39,026 nt of DNA from a bacterium (GTDB lineage Bacteria; Planctomycetota; Planctomycetia; Kolteriales; Kolteriaceae), in NCBI GenBank assembly GCA_019748235.1, contig JAIEPU010000026.1:1-39026 (forward strand), given 5' to 3'. The position numbers and the translations under genes were made by a program. How positions within the stretch are numbered: position 1 is the stretch's first letter; each line of letters starts with the position of its first letter. The notes beneath the pieces are model-generated. The model made no database searches and was not told the DNA's origin. It worked only from the letters and a program-made list of their open reading frames with translations. Shown piece by piece: positions 11,603-19,253 of the stretch.

Positions 11603-12331
11603 ATGAAGATCATCCACAAAGCAGCGGCGGAATTGTTCGGAACCTTTTGGCTCGTCTTCGGCGGTTGCGGAAGTGCCGTATTAGCGGCAAAGTTCCTCGA
11701 CAGCGCGAATCCCAATGTCAATCTTGGTATTGGATTTGTGGGTGTCGCGCTCGCCTTTGGACTCACTGTCTTGACGATGGCATACGCGATCGGTCATATC
11801 TCTGGTTGCCATTTGAATCCTGCGGTCTCCATCGGATTGGTTGTCGGCGGTCGGTTACCCGTCAGGGATCTCATCCCCTACATCTTCGCTCAGGTGCTTG
11901 GCGCCATCGCGGGAGCAGGTGTTCTCTATCTCATCGCTAGCGGTAAGAGTGGATTTCAATTGAGCGACGGCCTTGCCTCGAATGGATACGGTGAGCATTC
12001 TCCAGGAGGCTATTCGCTTCAGGCGGCTTTTATCACCGAAGCGGTGCTCACATTCTTCTTTCTGTTCATTATCCTCGGCGCAACCGACAAACGGTCACCT
12101 ATTGGCTTTGCAGGTCTTCCCATCGGCCTTGGACTCACACTGATTCTCCTTATTGGCATCCCAGTGACAAATCTGTCGGTGAATCCTGCCCGCAGTACTG
12201 GCCCCGCGCTCTACGTCGGCGGTTGGGCGATTGAACAATTGTGGCTTTTCTGGGTCGCCCCCATCCTCGGAGCGATACTGGCCGGCATCGTCTACCCATT
12301 CATCGCCGGCTCACCCGATGACGAAAGGTAG
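11603..12331 (+). CDS. aqpZ: Aquaporin Z (MIP-family water channel)
   Basis: A 242-residue inner-membrane channel for passive water movement. Both hallmark half-helix motifs are present: NPA in [11 protein letters not shown] and NPA in [11 protein letters not shown], the second followed by the selectivity-filter Arg. Six hydrophobic spans and the N-terminal [19 protein letters not shown] are typical of AqpZ, as is the length. ATG 11603 is preferred over the in-frame TTG 11597 because the protein then starts [10 protein letters not shown] as in homologues; the ribosome site (ACAGGG) is modest. The gene stands alone, with gaps on both sides and a hairpin about 170 bases downstream. AqpZ rather than a glycerol facilitator is supported by the compact loops and the overall sequence. 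Confidence 0.95.
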   Translation: MKIIHKAAAELFGTFWLVFGGCGSAVLAAKFLDSANPNVNLGIGFVGVALAFGLTVLTMAYAIGHISGCHLNPAVSIGLVVGGRLPVRDLIPYIFAQVLGAIAGAGVLYLIASGKSGFQLSDGLASNGYGEHSPGGYSLQAAFITEAVLTFFFLFIILGATDKRSPIGFAGLPIGLGLTLILLIGIPVTNLSVNPARSTGPALYVGGWAIEQLWLFWVAPILGAILAGIVYPFIAGSPDDER

Positions 12332-12501
12332 AAAAGCAGCAAACATTGCGTTCTATCCGACTCTGGGAAAACTGTTCTTCGGCGGGTTTCGATTCGATCG
12401 ACGAGGCTTGGCCAGCAGTCTCAAATAGGACGCGCGTCCTCTGATCACATCATGTGTAATCCCTCTTTCATTCAGAAAGGGTTAAGAGGAACAAACTGGA
12501 A

Positions 12502-12535
12502 AACGGTCAATCGGGAATGATTCCGATTGACCGTT
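12502..12535. terminator. 13-bp stem hairpin downstream of aqpZ
   Basis: Arms AACGGTCAATCGG (12502-12514) and CCGATTGACCGTT (12523-12535) are perfectly complementary around an 8-base loop that can add AAT/ATT pairs. There is no long T run after it, so it is a factor-independent terminator only by inference. The rest of the 520-base gap 12332-12851 holds a weaker imperfect repeat near 12464-12483 and no gene that I can support. Confidence 0.5.
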
Positions 12536-12851
12536 GATTGATCCCGTATTGATTGCCTGACGACGATTCGTCCACCCTCTTATGCCCGAAATCTTAATAG
12601 CGATCCCAACGAAATCCGATCCCTCGAATGTTGGGTTGACGCGAGACCTGTCCTTCGGCCGGACAGTATCAGCTTGCCGCCGTCTTTTATCTGGCGAGTA
12701 GATTACCGGAAGAGCGTAAACGAGAACTCACCATGCGAGACATGCCGCGACGGATCCTCATGAAAGATTTTGCCCTTTTCTTGTCCCCAGAGGCGATTTC
12801 GGAGACAACCGTTCGTTAGAACCTCACATCTGTCGGCAGATCGGAACGAAC

Positions 12852-14297
12852 ATGCTCAATCGATTTTCATTCTTCCTCACGATTGCGTTTCATCTGAATC
12901 TAGTGGGTATCATCTCTGCCGCGGCGCCCGCGAATGGGAATCTACCGATCACTTTTCACCGCGATATCGCGCCGATTCTTTTTCGGCATTGCGCTGAGTG
13001 CCATCGCGAAGGACAGGTCGCGCCATTCGCTCTTCTCACCTATCAGGACGCTGCCAAACGAGCCGAATGGCTTTCCGAGAATGTCGTCAATCGTCGGATG
13101 CCTCCTTGGAAGGCGGAACCGAACTATGGCCATTTCGTCAGTGAGCGGCGGATGTCCGAACAAGAGATCAAGATGATCGCGACATGGGCCAAAGAGGGTG
13201 CGCCAGAAGGGAATCCCGAGGACGCACCACCCGCACCAACATTCCATTCTGGGTGGTCACTGGGCGAGCCGGACCTGATTCTGGAAGCGCCGCATGAAGT
13301 TACCGTTCCAGCCGACGGCCCCGATATCTTCCACCACTGGCTCGTCGATTTGAAAGAGGCCGCCGGTCGGGAGATCTCCGCCGTCGAGTTTCGCCCTGGC
13401 AACCCGCGCGTCGTTCATCACTCGATCGTCATGCTCGACGCTTCCGGTCAAGGACGGATTCGCGACGCCAAGTCTCCCGAGCCGGGATACGTGACCACCG
13501 GTTGGCCAGGCGTTACGTTCAGCGGGATCCTTACAATTTGGGCGCCGGGGGTAACGGCTCGTCATCTTCCCGAACACGTATCCCTCCAAATGCCCACCAA
13601 AGGAGACGTCCTCGTACAACTACACCTTCATCCGTCCGGTAAGGTGGAAACAGATCGATCACGCATCGGCATTTACTTTTCCAAGAAGCCGGCGGAACGT
13701 CACATTATGAATCGCCCAGTTCTCTTTGGACCCGTTACCATCGATCTTCCACCGGGAGCCAAAGATTTTCCTGTCGAAACCTCGATCAAGTTGCCGGTCG
13801 ATATTTGGCTCACTGCAATTCTGCCTCACATGCACCTGCTTGGGAAAGAGTTGAAAATCTCTGCAACACTTCCCGACGGAAAAGTGGAACCTCTCATCTG
13901 GGTCAAGGATTGGGATTTCAACTGGCAGGATCAGTACATTTACCAAGAGCCTGTCCATCTGCCGGCTGGCTCGGTCATCAAGGTCGCCGGTCTTTACGAC
14001 AATTCAACCAGCAATCCCCACAACCCGCGTAATCCTCCAGTGCGAATTCTTTTCGGAGAGGAAACGACCGAAGAGATGTGTTTTGGAGTCATCCAAGCCT
14101 ATGCGACGGAATCGGCTGATGCTGAAAAGGTGACAGCTGTCATCCTGAATAACATTCTCAGGCAGATCGGCGCTCCTGGTGTAGCGGACGACCTTCGCAA
14201 GTCACTGCTCCGCCAATTCGGCGAAGTCGGCAAGTCTGAGCTTCAAGGTCAGCTTCGGAAGCGACTGGTGAGTCAACAACCGAGAAAAAGCGGTTGA
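12852..14297 (+). CDS. Secreted cytochrome c / copper type II monooxygenase-like protein (PHM-like)
   Basis: A 481-residue exported protein with an N-terminal signal sequence (hydrophobic 5-24, AAA near 23-25). A short haem-binding segment follows with CAECH (Cys47, Cys50, His51), in the context FHRDIAPILFRHCAECH found in planctomycete cytochromes. The larger C-terminal part matches the peptidylglycine/dopamine monooxygenase fold: His-His at 189-190, LHLH at 257-260, PHMH at 325-328 and EMC with Met409 correspond in order to the two copper sites (CuH: HH and a third His; CuM: HxH and Met). The full ligand set therefore looks intact. The natural substrate is unknown. Fusion to a haem domain suggests electrons are delivered directly to copper in the periplasm, which is inference. 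It is monocistronic, with ATG 12852 preceded by a weak GGAACGA. Confidence 0.85.
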   Translation: MLNRFSFFLTIAFHLNLVGIISAAAPANGNLPITFHRDIAPILFRHCAECHREGQVAPFALLTYQDAAKRAEWLSENVVNRRMPPWKAEPNYGHFVSERRMSEQEIKMIATWAKEGAPEGNPEDAPPAPTFHSGWSLGEPDLILEAPHEVTVPADGPDIFHHWLVDLKEAAGREISAVEFRPGNPRVVHHSIVMLDASGQGRIRDAKSPEPGYVTTGWPGVTFSGILTIWAPGVTARHLPEHVSLQMPTKGDVLVQLHLHPSGKVETDRSRIGIYFSKKPAERHIMNRPVLFGPVTIDLPPGAKDFPVETSIKLPVDIWLTAILPHMHLLGKELKISATLPDGKVEPLIWVKDWDFNWQDQYIYQEPVHLPAGSVIKVAGLYDNSTSNPHNPRNPPVRILFGEETTEEMCFGVIQAYATESADAEKVTAVILNNILRQIGAPGVADDLRKSLLRQFGEVGKSELQGQLRKRLVSQQPRKSG

Positions 14298-14490
14298 TTG
14301 GTCGTGTTTTCGCTGACCCGCCTCTGTTTCGTCGCACGGGATTCGGTCTGTACGAAGTCCCTGAAATAGCCTGTCGCATATGTCAAATAAGAAGAGTCGT
14401 CGAACGGCAATTGTCCTAACGGCGACAATGCACATTCAAACATACCTACCTTTGTTTCTCTTGCGAAAAATGGAGTCAACCTTGGGGCGG

Positions 14491-15297
14491 CTACCCAACC
14501 TGCCCTTCGATCAATTCCCGCGTCGCTTCATCGGCGGCGAACATGTGCTCGATTCGCAGAGACGCCAGGGTGATGTCATGCGGCGTTCCGAACGTGGTAA
14601 ACATGCTGAAGAATGCTAATTCACCCACTGGAGTGGCATACCGCGTTGTTAAAAGTGGCGCCGTCGGCTTGGACCATACTGTCGACAATCCTTTGCCTCC
14701 AAGACGACTCTTCAACAAATCCTCGAATGCTTGAACCTTTGTCGCGAGTCCGGGACGCGCCGCGGCCTCATGACGTAGGTGCCCCAACGCTGTAGGTCCA
14801 ACCTCGTTGAGATTGAGCATATTCTTGGTGAAGCCCTCGGGATGGGCGAGGAGATCAAGAAGATTGCTGGGGGTTGAATCGATCAGACTTTCCACCCAAG
14901 GCATCAACGTAACTGCCAGCCATCGAGCGCCACGATTGAATCGCAGTAAATTCCAGTCCTCGTCTATGACAAACGCGGGCATGGGATCATGCGAATCAAG
15001 AATGGCTTGAATGGCATGATTCGCTTGTTGCATACCGGGATCCGAAAGCGGTTTTGCACCATAGACAGGAGCAAACCCTGCCTCAATCATTACTTGGTTA
15101 AAAACAACCATGGGAGGCTCTAACTCCCTCAACCAGGCGACGAGTAGATCGCGGCTTGGCTTCGCCCGGCCACTCTCCACAAAGCTGACGTGCCGCTGAG
15201 ACACGCCCAGTCTTAATGAAAGATCGAGTTGGCTAATTCGGCGCGCTTTCCGCGCCAGTTGAAGTTGTTGGGGCAAATGATTCGTCGATTCGATCAT
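14491..15297 (-). CDS. MmyB-type transcription regulator (XRE HTH plus PAS-like ligand domain)
   Basis: A 268-residue DNA-binding protein. Residues 10-65 form an XRE-type helix-turn-helix (RKARRISQLDLSLRLGVSQRHVSFVESGRAKPS). The rest is the MmyB-like ligand-binding domain, recognisable by PAFVIDEDWNLLRFNRGARWL and the C-terminal TTFGTPHDITLASLRIEHMFAADEAT. Known family members bind fatty-acid-like ligands in this PAS-related domain and usually regulate the neighbouring gene. The gene is divergent from the DUF2834 gene, with 107 bases between the starts that contain palindromes. ATG 15297 has a GGA about 8 bases upstream. Autoregulation and control of the neighbour are inference from this arrangement. 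Confidence 0.92.
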   Translation of the reverse strand: MIESTNHLPQQLQLARKARRISQLDLSLRLGVSQRHVSFVESGRAKPSRDLLVAWLRELEPPMVVFNQVMIEAGFAPVYGAKPLSDPGMQQANHAIQAILDSHDPMPAFVIDEDWNLLRFNRGARWLAVTLMPWVESLIDSTPSNLLDLLAHPEGFTKNMLNLNEVGPTALGHLRHEAAARPGLATKVQAFEDLLKSRLGGKGLSTVWSKPTAPLLTTRYATPVGELAFFSMFTTFGTPHDITLASLRIEHMFAADEATRELIEGQVG

Positions 15298-15332
15298 GAC
15301 ACCATTCCATCAACAAAAAGCCGTCCAGCAAC

Positions 15333-15362
15333 TACCTCGAAGGTAATTGACGGTACTACCTC
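15333..15362. promoter_or_regulatory. Operator-like palindromes between the MmyB regulator and DUF2834 gene
   Basis: TACCT-CGA-AGGTA (15333-15345) is a perfect inverted repeat with a 3-base centre. It is followed by GGTA-C-TACC (15352-15360). The heptamer CTACCTC occurs twice, at 15332 and 15356, 24 bases apart. Their position midway between two divergent starts makes them the likely binding sites of the MmyB-type regulator, by inference. Confidence 0.55.
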
Positions 15363-15404
15363 AATGCCAGATAGTTTGGCTGTCAAACAAGAAAGGAACC
15401 TGTC

Positions 15405-15722
15405 ATGCATCGTCTTTTGATTGGAATCGTCCTGGTCCTGTTCGGCGCCCTTACCGCAGTAGCGCTTTATCAGCATGGTTACTGGGGTATCGTTGCTCCC
15501 CACTTTCAGTCAACAGGTGCAGGGCAAGTCTTCGCCGATCTAGTGATAGCGTTAGTGCTCGTTCTAATCTGGATCTGGAAGGATGCGCGAGCTTTGGGTC
15601 GCAACCCTTGGCCTTGGGTATTCGCCACCCTCGCGTTGGGATCGTTCGGCCCTTTGGTCTATCTTCTTACGCGACAACCCTCGCCGGAAGTGACATCGTC
15701 CAAAGAGAGCAGAGACAGCTAG
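15405..15722 (+). CDS. DUF2834-type small membrane protein
   Basis: A 105-residue membrane protein with three hydrophobic spans (about 3-22, 42-60 and 70-88). The conserved pieces ALYQHGYWG, FADLVIALVLVLIWIW, KDARALGRNPWPW and GSFGPLVYL match the DUF2834 family, whose biochemical function is unknown. ATG 15405 has AAAGGAA a few bases upstream. The gene is divergent from the MmyB-like regulator, which probably controls it. The C-terminal tail SPEVTSSKESRDS is hydrophilic. Confidence 0.85.
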   Translation: MHRLLIGIVLVLFGALTAVALYQHGYWGIVAPHFQSTGAGQVFADLVIALVLVLIWIWKDARALGRNPWPWVFATLALGSFGPLVYLLTRQPSPEVTSSKESRDS

Positions 15723-16034
15723 CGTTCAAACATCGACGGAGAGGATACGCGACTCAGCGAGCTTCGGAACGAGAAACAACCCTATGTGGAACGCAACACT
15801 AATTGACCGGTTTCATCAGATCTGAATGATAAGTCGTCGGTCTCAGTACATTCCGCTCAATCCACATCACCGAGAAAATGATTCTGCACCGCTGGATTCA
15901 CATCCTTCTCTGTCGATCATGATTCAAAACTCCATTTTTGTTGTAACCGAGAACCCCCGATGAGCATCGAAGCGTTGTCGCTACGGCGAATCGTTTCGCC
16001 CGGCAGATGACCGAAATCTCAAGGAGTTCTCACC
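15723..16034. other. 312-base gap upstream of the lipoprotein gene
   Basis: I see no gene here. A small perfect hairpin (GGCGAA-TCGT-TTCGCC, 15985-16000) lies in the probable leader of the lipoprotein gene, and a TGTAACC at 15942-15948 resembles ECF -35 elements. The only nearby CGAA is 19 bases further on, a poor spacing, so no promoter is claimed. Confidence 0.4.
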
Positions 16035-16220
16035 ATGTCCTGGTCTCTTCGATCTCTTCTATTGGCAAGCCTCATCGCTGTTACCTCCACCAGTCTGACG
16101 GGATGTGGAGAGCATACCCCCACCGCCGACAAGATGTCGGGTGACAAGATGTCGGGTGACAAGATGTCGGGTGACAAGATGTCGGGTGACAAGATGTCAG
16201 ACGAAAAGATGTCTAAGTGA
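16035..16220 (+). CDS. Small lipoprotein with DKMSG pentapeptide repeats
   Basis: A 61-residue exported lipoprotein. Residues 1-22 are a signal peptide ending in a lipobox (SLTGC), so Cys is the likely lipidated residue. After GEHTPTA the mature part is almost only the pentapeptide DKMSG repeated, degenerating to DKMSD and EKMSK. It resembles the Met/Lys/Asp pentapeptide (MXKDX-type) repeat proteins found near redox genes, though position 3 here is Gly rather than Lys. A strong AAGGAG site sits 8 bases before ATG 16035. It is the first gene ahead of the cytochrome b and molybdoenzyme genes. The repeated Met residues could serve as an oxidisable or metal-binding surface, which is speculation. 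Confidence 0.8.
   Translation: MSWSLRSLLLASLIAVTSTSLTGCGEHTPTADKMSGDKMSGDKMSGDKMSGDKMSDEKMSK
16128..16217 (+). repeat. 15-base tandem repeat inside the lipoprotein gene
   Basis: The unit GACAAGATGTCGGGT is perfectly repeated four times (16128-16187). It is followed by two degenerate units (16188-16202 and 16203-16217). Exact DNA identity points to recent slippage expansion, so copy number may vary between strains. Confidence 0.95.
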
Positions 16221-16247
16221 TGGATGAGAGTCGGGAGGGCTTCGGTG

Positions 16248-16919
16248 ATGAAGCGGATCGTGCATAAGCATCCCCGGCCCACCCGCTGGATGCACTGGTT
16301 TAATGTCCCGCTCCTCTTCGGAATGATTTGGAGCGGTCTACTGATCTATTGGGCAAACGACGTCTACGCGATCCGCTTGGGAACATGGACATTGTTCCCA
16401 TTCTTTCCCTCCTGGTTTTATCGTGCACTATCGATCGACCACCGTCTTGCCGAGGGAATGGCGTGGCACTTCGCATTGATGTGGCTCTTCGTTCTGAATG
16501 GGATTGCCTACGTTCTCTACACGTTCGTTAGCGGCGAATGGAGACACCTTCTCCCAAATAGAAACAGCTTCCGTGAAGCATGTATGGTGGTTCTTCATGA
16601 TCTGGGATTGAGCAAGGTCGAACCACCTCCACGGAAGTTCAACGGAGCGCAGCAATTCGCTTACACCTCCGTGATTCTCATGGGGGGTGGATCGGCTCTT
16701 ACGGGGTTAGCGATTTACAAGCCAGTGCAATTCGCTTGGCTGACTCAGGCATTCGGTGGTTATGAATGGGCCCGGCTGCTTCATTTTGCACTTACGATTG
16801 GTTACGTACTGTTCTTCGTCGTTCACATATCTCAGGTCATCAAGACCGGTTGGAATAACTTCAGGGCCATGGTGACGGGCTACGAGGTCGTTGCTTCGGA
16901 GAAGCCAACCCATGAGTAA
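16248..16919 (+). CDS. Cytochrome b561-type membrane subunit
   Basis: A 223-residue integral membrane protein with about four to five hydrophobic spans. Its His residues are placed as in di-haem cytochrome b561/thiosulfate-reductase-type b subunits: His16 in RWMHWFN, His74 in AWHFALMW, His179 in LLHFALT and His193 in VVHISQVIKTGWNNFRAMVTGYE. It probably carries electrons from quinol to the molybdoenzyme encoded next, like MsrQ for MsrP, although it is not an MsrQ orthologue by sequence. ATG 16248 is chosen because GGGAGG lies 9 bases upstream; an ATG at 16224 would add eight residues without a ribosome site. Its last 8 bases overlap the next gene, implying translational coupling. Confidence 0.88.
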   Translation: MKRIVHKHPRPTRWMHWFNVPLLFGMIWSGLLIYWANDVYAIRLGTWTLFPFFPSWFYRALSIDHRLAEGMAWHFALMWLFVLNGIAYVLYTFVSGEWRHLLPNRNSFREACMVVLHDLGLSKVEPPPRKFNGAQQFAYTSVILMGGGSALTGLAIYKPVQFAWLTQAFGGYEWARLLHFALTIGYVLFFVVHISQVIKTGWNNFRAMVTGYEVVASEKPTHE

Positions 16920-17688
16920 ACGATTAGAGTTGTCGAACCTGACCGACGAACAGGTCGCGGCGGAGATGTCGCGTCTCACGCGTCGAAGTTTTGCAATTGG
17001 CTTCGCTGCCGCCCTTGCAGGTGGCGCGGGAGTCACTTGGTTGGCGACCCGTTCCAACAAAGATGGGTTGCCATGGCCACTCCGCAAAGTCTTAGAATTC
17101 AACGAACAGGTTGCAGAGACCATTTACTCCCCGTCCCGACTTGCTCCCGAATTCCCTCATGAGCGAATGGCCGAACCACGGGTCAATGGAACGGTCGGAC
17201 TTCACGAATCTCCTTCCATTGACAACGAAGTCATCAAGGTCACCGGGCACGTTGACCGCGCCATACCGATGGAGGCGATCAGAAAGCTTCCCGCGCGAGA
17301 GATGACCACCGAATTCAAGTGCGTGGAAGGTTGGAGCCAGATCGTCCGCTGGAAAGGGGTACCACTCGCGGACTTCCTTGAGAAGTTCGGTGCGGCGTCT
17401 AAGTATGTGGGACTATCCACTCCTTCCGAGTCGAATCACGGCGGCGGAAATTCAGAGCGGTACTTCGTGGGATTTGACCGAGCGAGTGCCGTTCATCCTC
17501 AAACACTTCTGTGCTATGAGATGAACGGTCAACCACTCACCGCGGCGCACGGAGCTCCACTCCGGCTTATCAGCACCGTCAAATACGGCTACAAATGCAT
17601 CAAACGAGTAGGGATCATTGAGGTAACGGACCGGAGACCCGACGACTACTGGGCACTGAGAGGTTACGACTGGTATGCAGGCCTTTAA
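16912..17688 (+). CDS. Tat-exported molybdopterin-dependent oxidoreductase (sulfite oxidase/MsrP-like fold)
   Basis: A 258-residue periplasmic molybdenum enzyme. A twin-arginine signal is present (TRRSFAIGFAAALAGGAG, Arg24-Arg25). The molybdenum-coordinating Cys is Cys137 in EFKCVEGWSQ. VRWKGVPLADFLEKFG, AHGAPLRLISTVKYGYKCIKRV and the terminal DYWALRGYDWYAGL are characteristic of the SUOX/YedY-like fold. ATG 16912 overlaps the cytochrome b gene by 8 bases and has GGAGA upstream; an alternative TTG at 16891 is less likely. With the b-type cytochrome it forms a two-component periplasmic reductase. By analogy with MsrPQ the substrate could be oxidised methionine or another S/N-oxide, but this is not proven. 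Confidence 0.9.
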   Translation: MSKRLELSNLTDEQVAAEMSRLTRRSFAIGFAAALAGGAGVTWLATRSNKDGLPWPLRKVLEFNEQVAETIYSPSRLAPEFPHERMAEPRVNGTVGLHESPSIDNEVIKVTGHVDRAIPMEAIRKLPAREMTTEFKCVEGWSQIVRWKGVPLADFLEKFGAASKYVGLSTPSESNHGGGNSERYFVGFDRASAVHPQTLLCYEMNGQPLTAAHGAPLRLISTVKYGYKCIKRVGIIEVTDRRPDDYWALRGYDWYAGL

Positions 17689-17718
17689 AATCGGTGCGAG
17701 TCGCTGTCTCTCATGTTT

Positions 17719-17780
17719 CGGATTTGCGAAGGCCTAAGATGCCCGGATCTCGCCTTCTTATGCGGTAACCTGCAAATCCG
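17719..17780. repeat. Nested inverted repeats between the molybdoenzyme and ECF sigma genes
   Basis: The outer arms CGGATTTGC (17719-17727) and GCAAATCCG (17772-17780) are perfectly complementary. Immediately inside, GAAGGC (17728-17733) pairs with GCCTTC (17752-17757). The fold would be a two-tier stem without a T run. It could be a terminator or mRNA end for the upstream operon, or a structured leader for the sigma gene. Confidence 0.45.
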
Positions 17781-17848
17781 ATGTCAACAATTTCTCGTCG
17801 ACTGTTAGACCTCATTCTGCTACCGAGGACGATGATTGCGAACCAACT

Positions 17849-17854
17849 TATAAT
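17849..17854 (+). promoter_or_regulatory. Possible -10 element TATAAT before the ECF sigma gene
   Basis: A perfect TATAAT ends 17 bases before ATG 17872, which would give a leader of only about 10 bases. No good -35 is seen at the normal spacing. It is suggestive of a housekeeping promoter with a very short leader, nothing more. Confidence 0.3.
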
Positions 17855-17871
17855 CCCATAAACTTCATGGG

Positions 17872-18486
17872 ATGGAATCATCTCAGGGCCGATCGGCGGC
17901 ACCCAGCGACGCTGAGCTTGTGTCCGCCTTAAGGGCTGGAAGCGCCGCTGCGTTCGAGGAGTTGGTCCGATTGCATTCGGGACCCCTCTTTGCGACGATT
18001 CAAAGATATCTGCATCACGAAGACGATGCGTGGGATGCACTTCAAGAAACCTTTCTGTCGGCCTTTCGTGCGATCGGACGATTTGATGGTCGATCGACCT
18101 TAGCAACTTGGCTACATCGCATTGCTGTGAATGCCGCGGTCATGAAGTGGCGATCCCGTCGCCGCACGTCCATCCGATCTATCGACGATCTGTTACCTAG
18201 CTATTACGACGATGGACATCGTCGTGATCCTGGACCGGCGTGGGGATCGTTACCGCTTGATCGAATCGAGGTGGCCGAGATGAGGGAGCTCGTTCGTCAA
18301 TGCATCGCGGAACTTCCCGACATTCACCGCGAGATTTTGATTCTTAGGGATATCGAGGAATGGGACACGGCAACGGTCGCGACACATCTCGATATCGAGG
18401 AGGGAGCTGTTAAAACCAGACTTCATCGTGCTCGCCAAGCCTTGCGAACGATGCTCGACCCCTATTTTCGGGAGGGCTCCCCATGA
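17872..18486 (+). CDS. ECF-type RNA polymerase sigma factor
   Basis: A 204-residue sigma-70 family protein with only regions 2 and 4. Region 2 (about 20-90) contains the EELVRLHSGPLFATIQRYL, DDAWDALQETFLSAFRAI and TWLHRIAVNAA motifs. Region 4 (about 140-195) has ELPDIHREILILRDIEEWDTATVATHLDIEEGAVKTRLHRAR, the -35-reading helix-turn-helix. Its stop codon overlaps the start of the anti-sigma gene (ATGA). It lies directly downstream of the lipoprotein, cytochrome b and molybdoenzyme genes on the same strand, which makes those genes its likely targets, by inference. Codon use and composition resemble the neighbours. Confidence 0.95.
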   Translation: MESSQGRSAAPSDAELVSALRAGSAAAFEELVRLHSGPLFATIQRYLHHEDDAWDALQETFLSAFRAIGRFDGRSTLATWLHRIAVNAAVMKWRSRRRTSIRSIDDLLPSYYDDGHRRDPGPAWGSLPLDRIEVAEMRELVRQCIAELPDIHREILILRDIEEWDTATVATHLDIEEGAVKTRLHRARQALRTMLDPYFREGSP

Positions 18487-18743
18487 CCTGCCGTGAACTG
18501 ATCGACTTCATCATGGAATATGAGGACGGAACTCTTCCAGAGAAACAACGAGTCTTATTCGAAGAGCACTTGAGTCTGTGTGAAGACTGCGTCCACTACT
18601 TGGCAAGCTACCGGACCGCGGTTCAGTTAGGCAAGTCACTGATCATGCCGTCCAACGAGAAGGTATCGACGCAAGTTCCCGAGAAGTTGATACGAAGCAT
18701 TCTTGCTGCTCGACAAGCTGACGGCACATCGCTCACAGAGTGA
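18483..18743 (+). CDS. Zinc-finger anti-sigma factor (zf-HC2 type)
   Basis: An 86-residue soluble protein whose start overlaps the sigma gene by four bases, with GGAGGG about 8 bases upstream. It has the ZAS zinc-binding pattern: Cys3, then His29-x3-Cys33-x2-Cys36 (HLSLCEDC). It lacks a membrane span and any C-terminal sensor domain, so it would sense inside the cytoplasm, perhaps by oxidation of the Cys/Zn site as in redox-sensing ZAS proteins. Negative control of the ECF sigma factor by direct binding is the family role; the signal is inference. Confidence 0.9.
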   Translation: MTCRELIDFIMEYEDGTLPEKQRVLFEEHLSLCEDCVHYLASYRTAVQLGKSLIMPSNEKVSTQVPEKLIRSILAARQADGTSLTE

Positions 18744-18798
18744 TGGCTTCGATCCACCGATCGACTCCGGCCGTCACTGGCGCGCCGAAAGTCGAGGC

Positions 18799-18816
18799 GA
18801 GTCCGAACTAGGACTC
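18799..18816. terminator. Small inverted repeat in the convergent gap
   Basis: GAGTCC (18799-18804) and GGACTC (18811-18816) flank a 6-base loop between the convergent anti-sigma and YciI-like genes, overlapping the stop of the latter. A bidirectional terminator is possible, but the stem is only 6 bp and has no T run. Confidence 0.3.
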
Positions 18817-19149
18817 CGGGTCGAACATGATTTCGCGAACCTCTTGCGCGCAACGACATGCTTCGGCAAACTTGCCTGCCCAAGCGAGTGCTTCTTCTCG
18901 CGAAGCCACCTCGACAATCGAAAACCCACCGATGACCGCTTTCTTTTCTGGAACTGGCCCACCGGTGATCGTTCCGTCGGGCGACACAATGCTCGCCTGC
19001 TGGCGGTGGACGCCCCCACCGAAGATCCAGACCCCAGCAGCCTTAGCTTCTCGAGCAACGGCGTGAGCCGATTCCCCGACCGCTGGAAGGTCATCGTTTG
19101 AAATGTGATCCATCGAGCCGTCGTCGAACGAAATCAGATATCGTGGCAT
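18808..19149 (-). CDS. YciI/DGPF-family protein
   Basis: A 113-residue single-domain protein of the YCII-related (ferredoxin-like alpha/beta) family. It starts MPRYLISFDDGSM, with GVWIFGGGVHRQQASIV and GGFSIVEVASREEALAWAGKFAEAC as the conserved core. Such proteins often sit beside ECF sigma factors, as here (convergent), but their chemistry is poorly defined. ATG 19149 is chosen because it begins the domain exactly; a longer in-frame extension to 19257 has no homology-like content and would run into the gap before the sigma-54 activator gene. Confidence 0.85.
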   Translation of the reverse strand: MPRYLISFDDGSMDHISNDDLPAVGESAHAVAREAKAAGVWIFGGGVHRQQASIVSPDGTITGGPVPEKKAVIGGFSIVEVASREEALAWAGKFAEACRCAQEVREIMFDPES

Positions 19150-19253
19150 TTCATCGAACCTTGTATTTAGGGTGGCCTCGAAAAAGACCGGACCTCTTAT
19201 CGCTTGATATACGCGCTTCGTATCTCCTGCGGCGAGTTCAGATCGCAGGACAT

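Noticed and set aside
15942..15971. TGTAACC followed by CGAA as an ECF-type promoter of the lipoprotein gene
   Set aside because: The spacing is 19 bases and the -10 match is weak; no matching site is seen upstream of the sigma gene itself.
16019..16282. Minus-strand frame encoding a repeated DILSP motif
   Set aside because: It is the complement of the DKMSG tandem repeat; the plus strand has a signal peptide, lipobox and a strong ribosome site.
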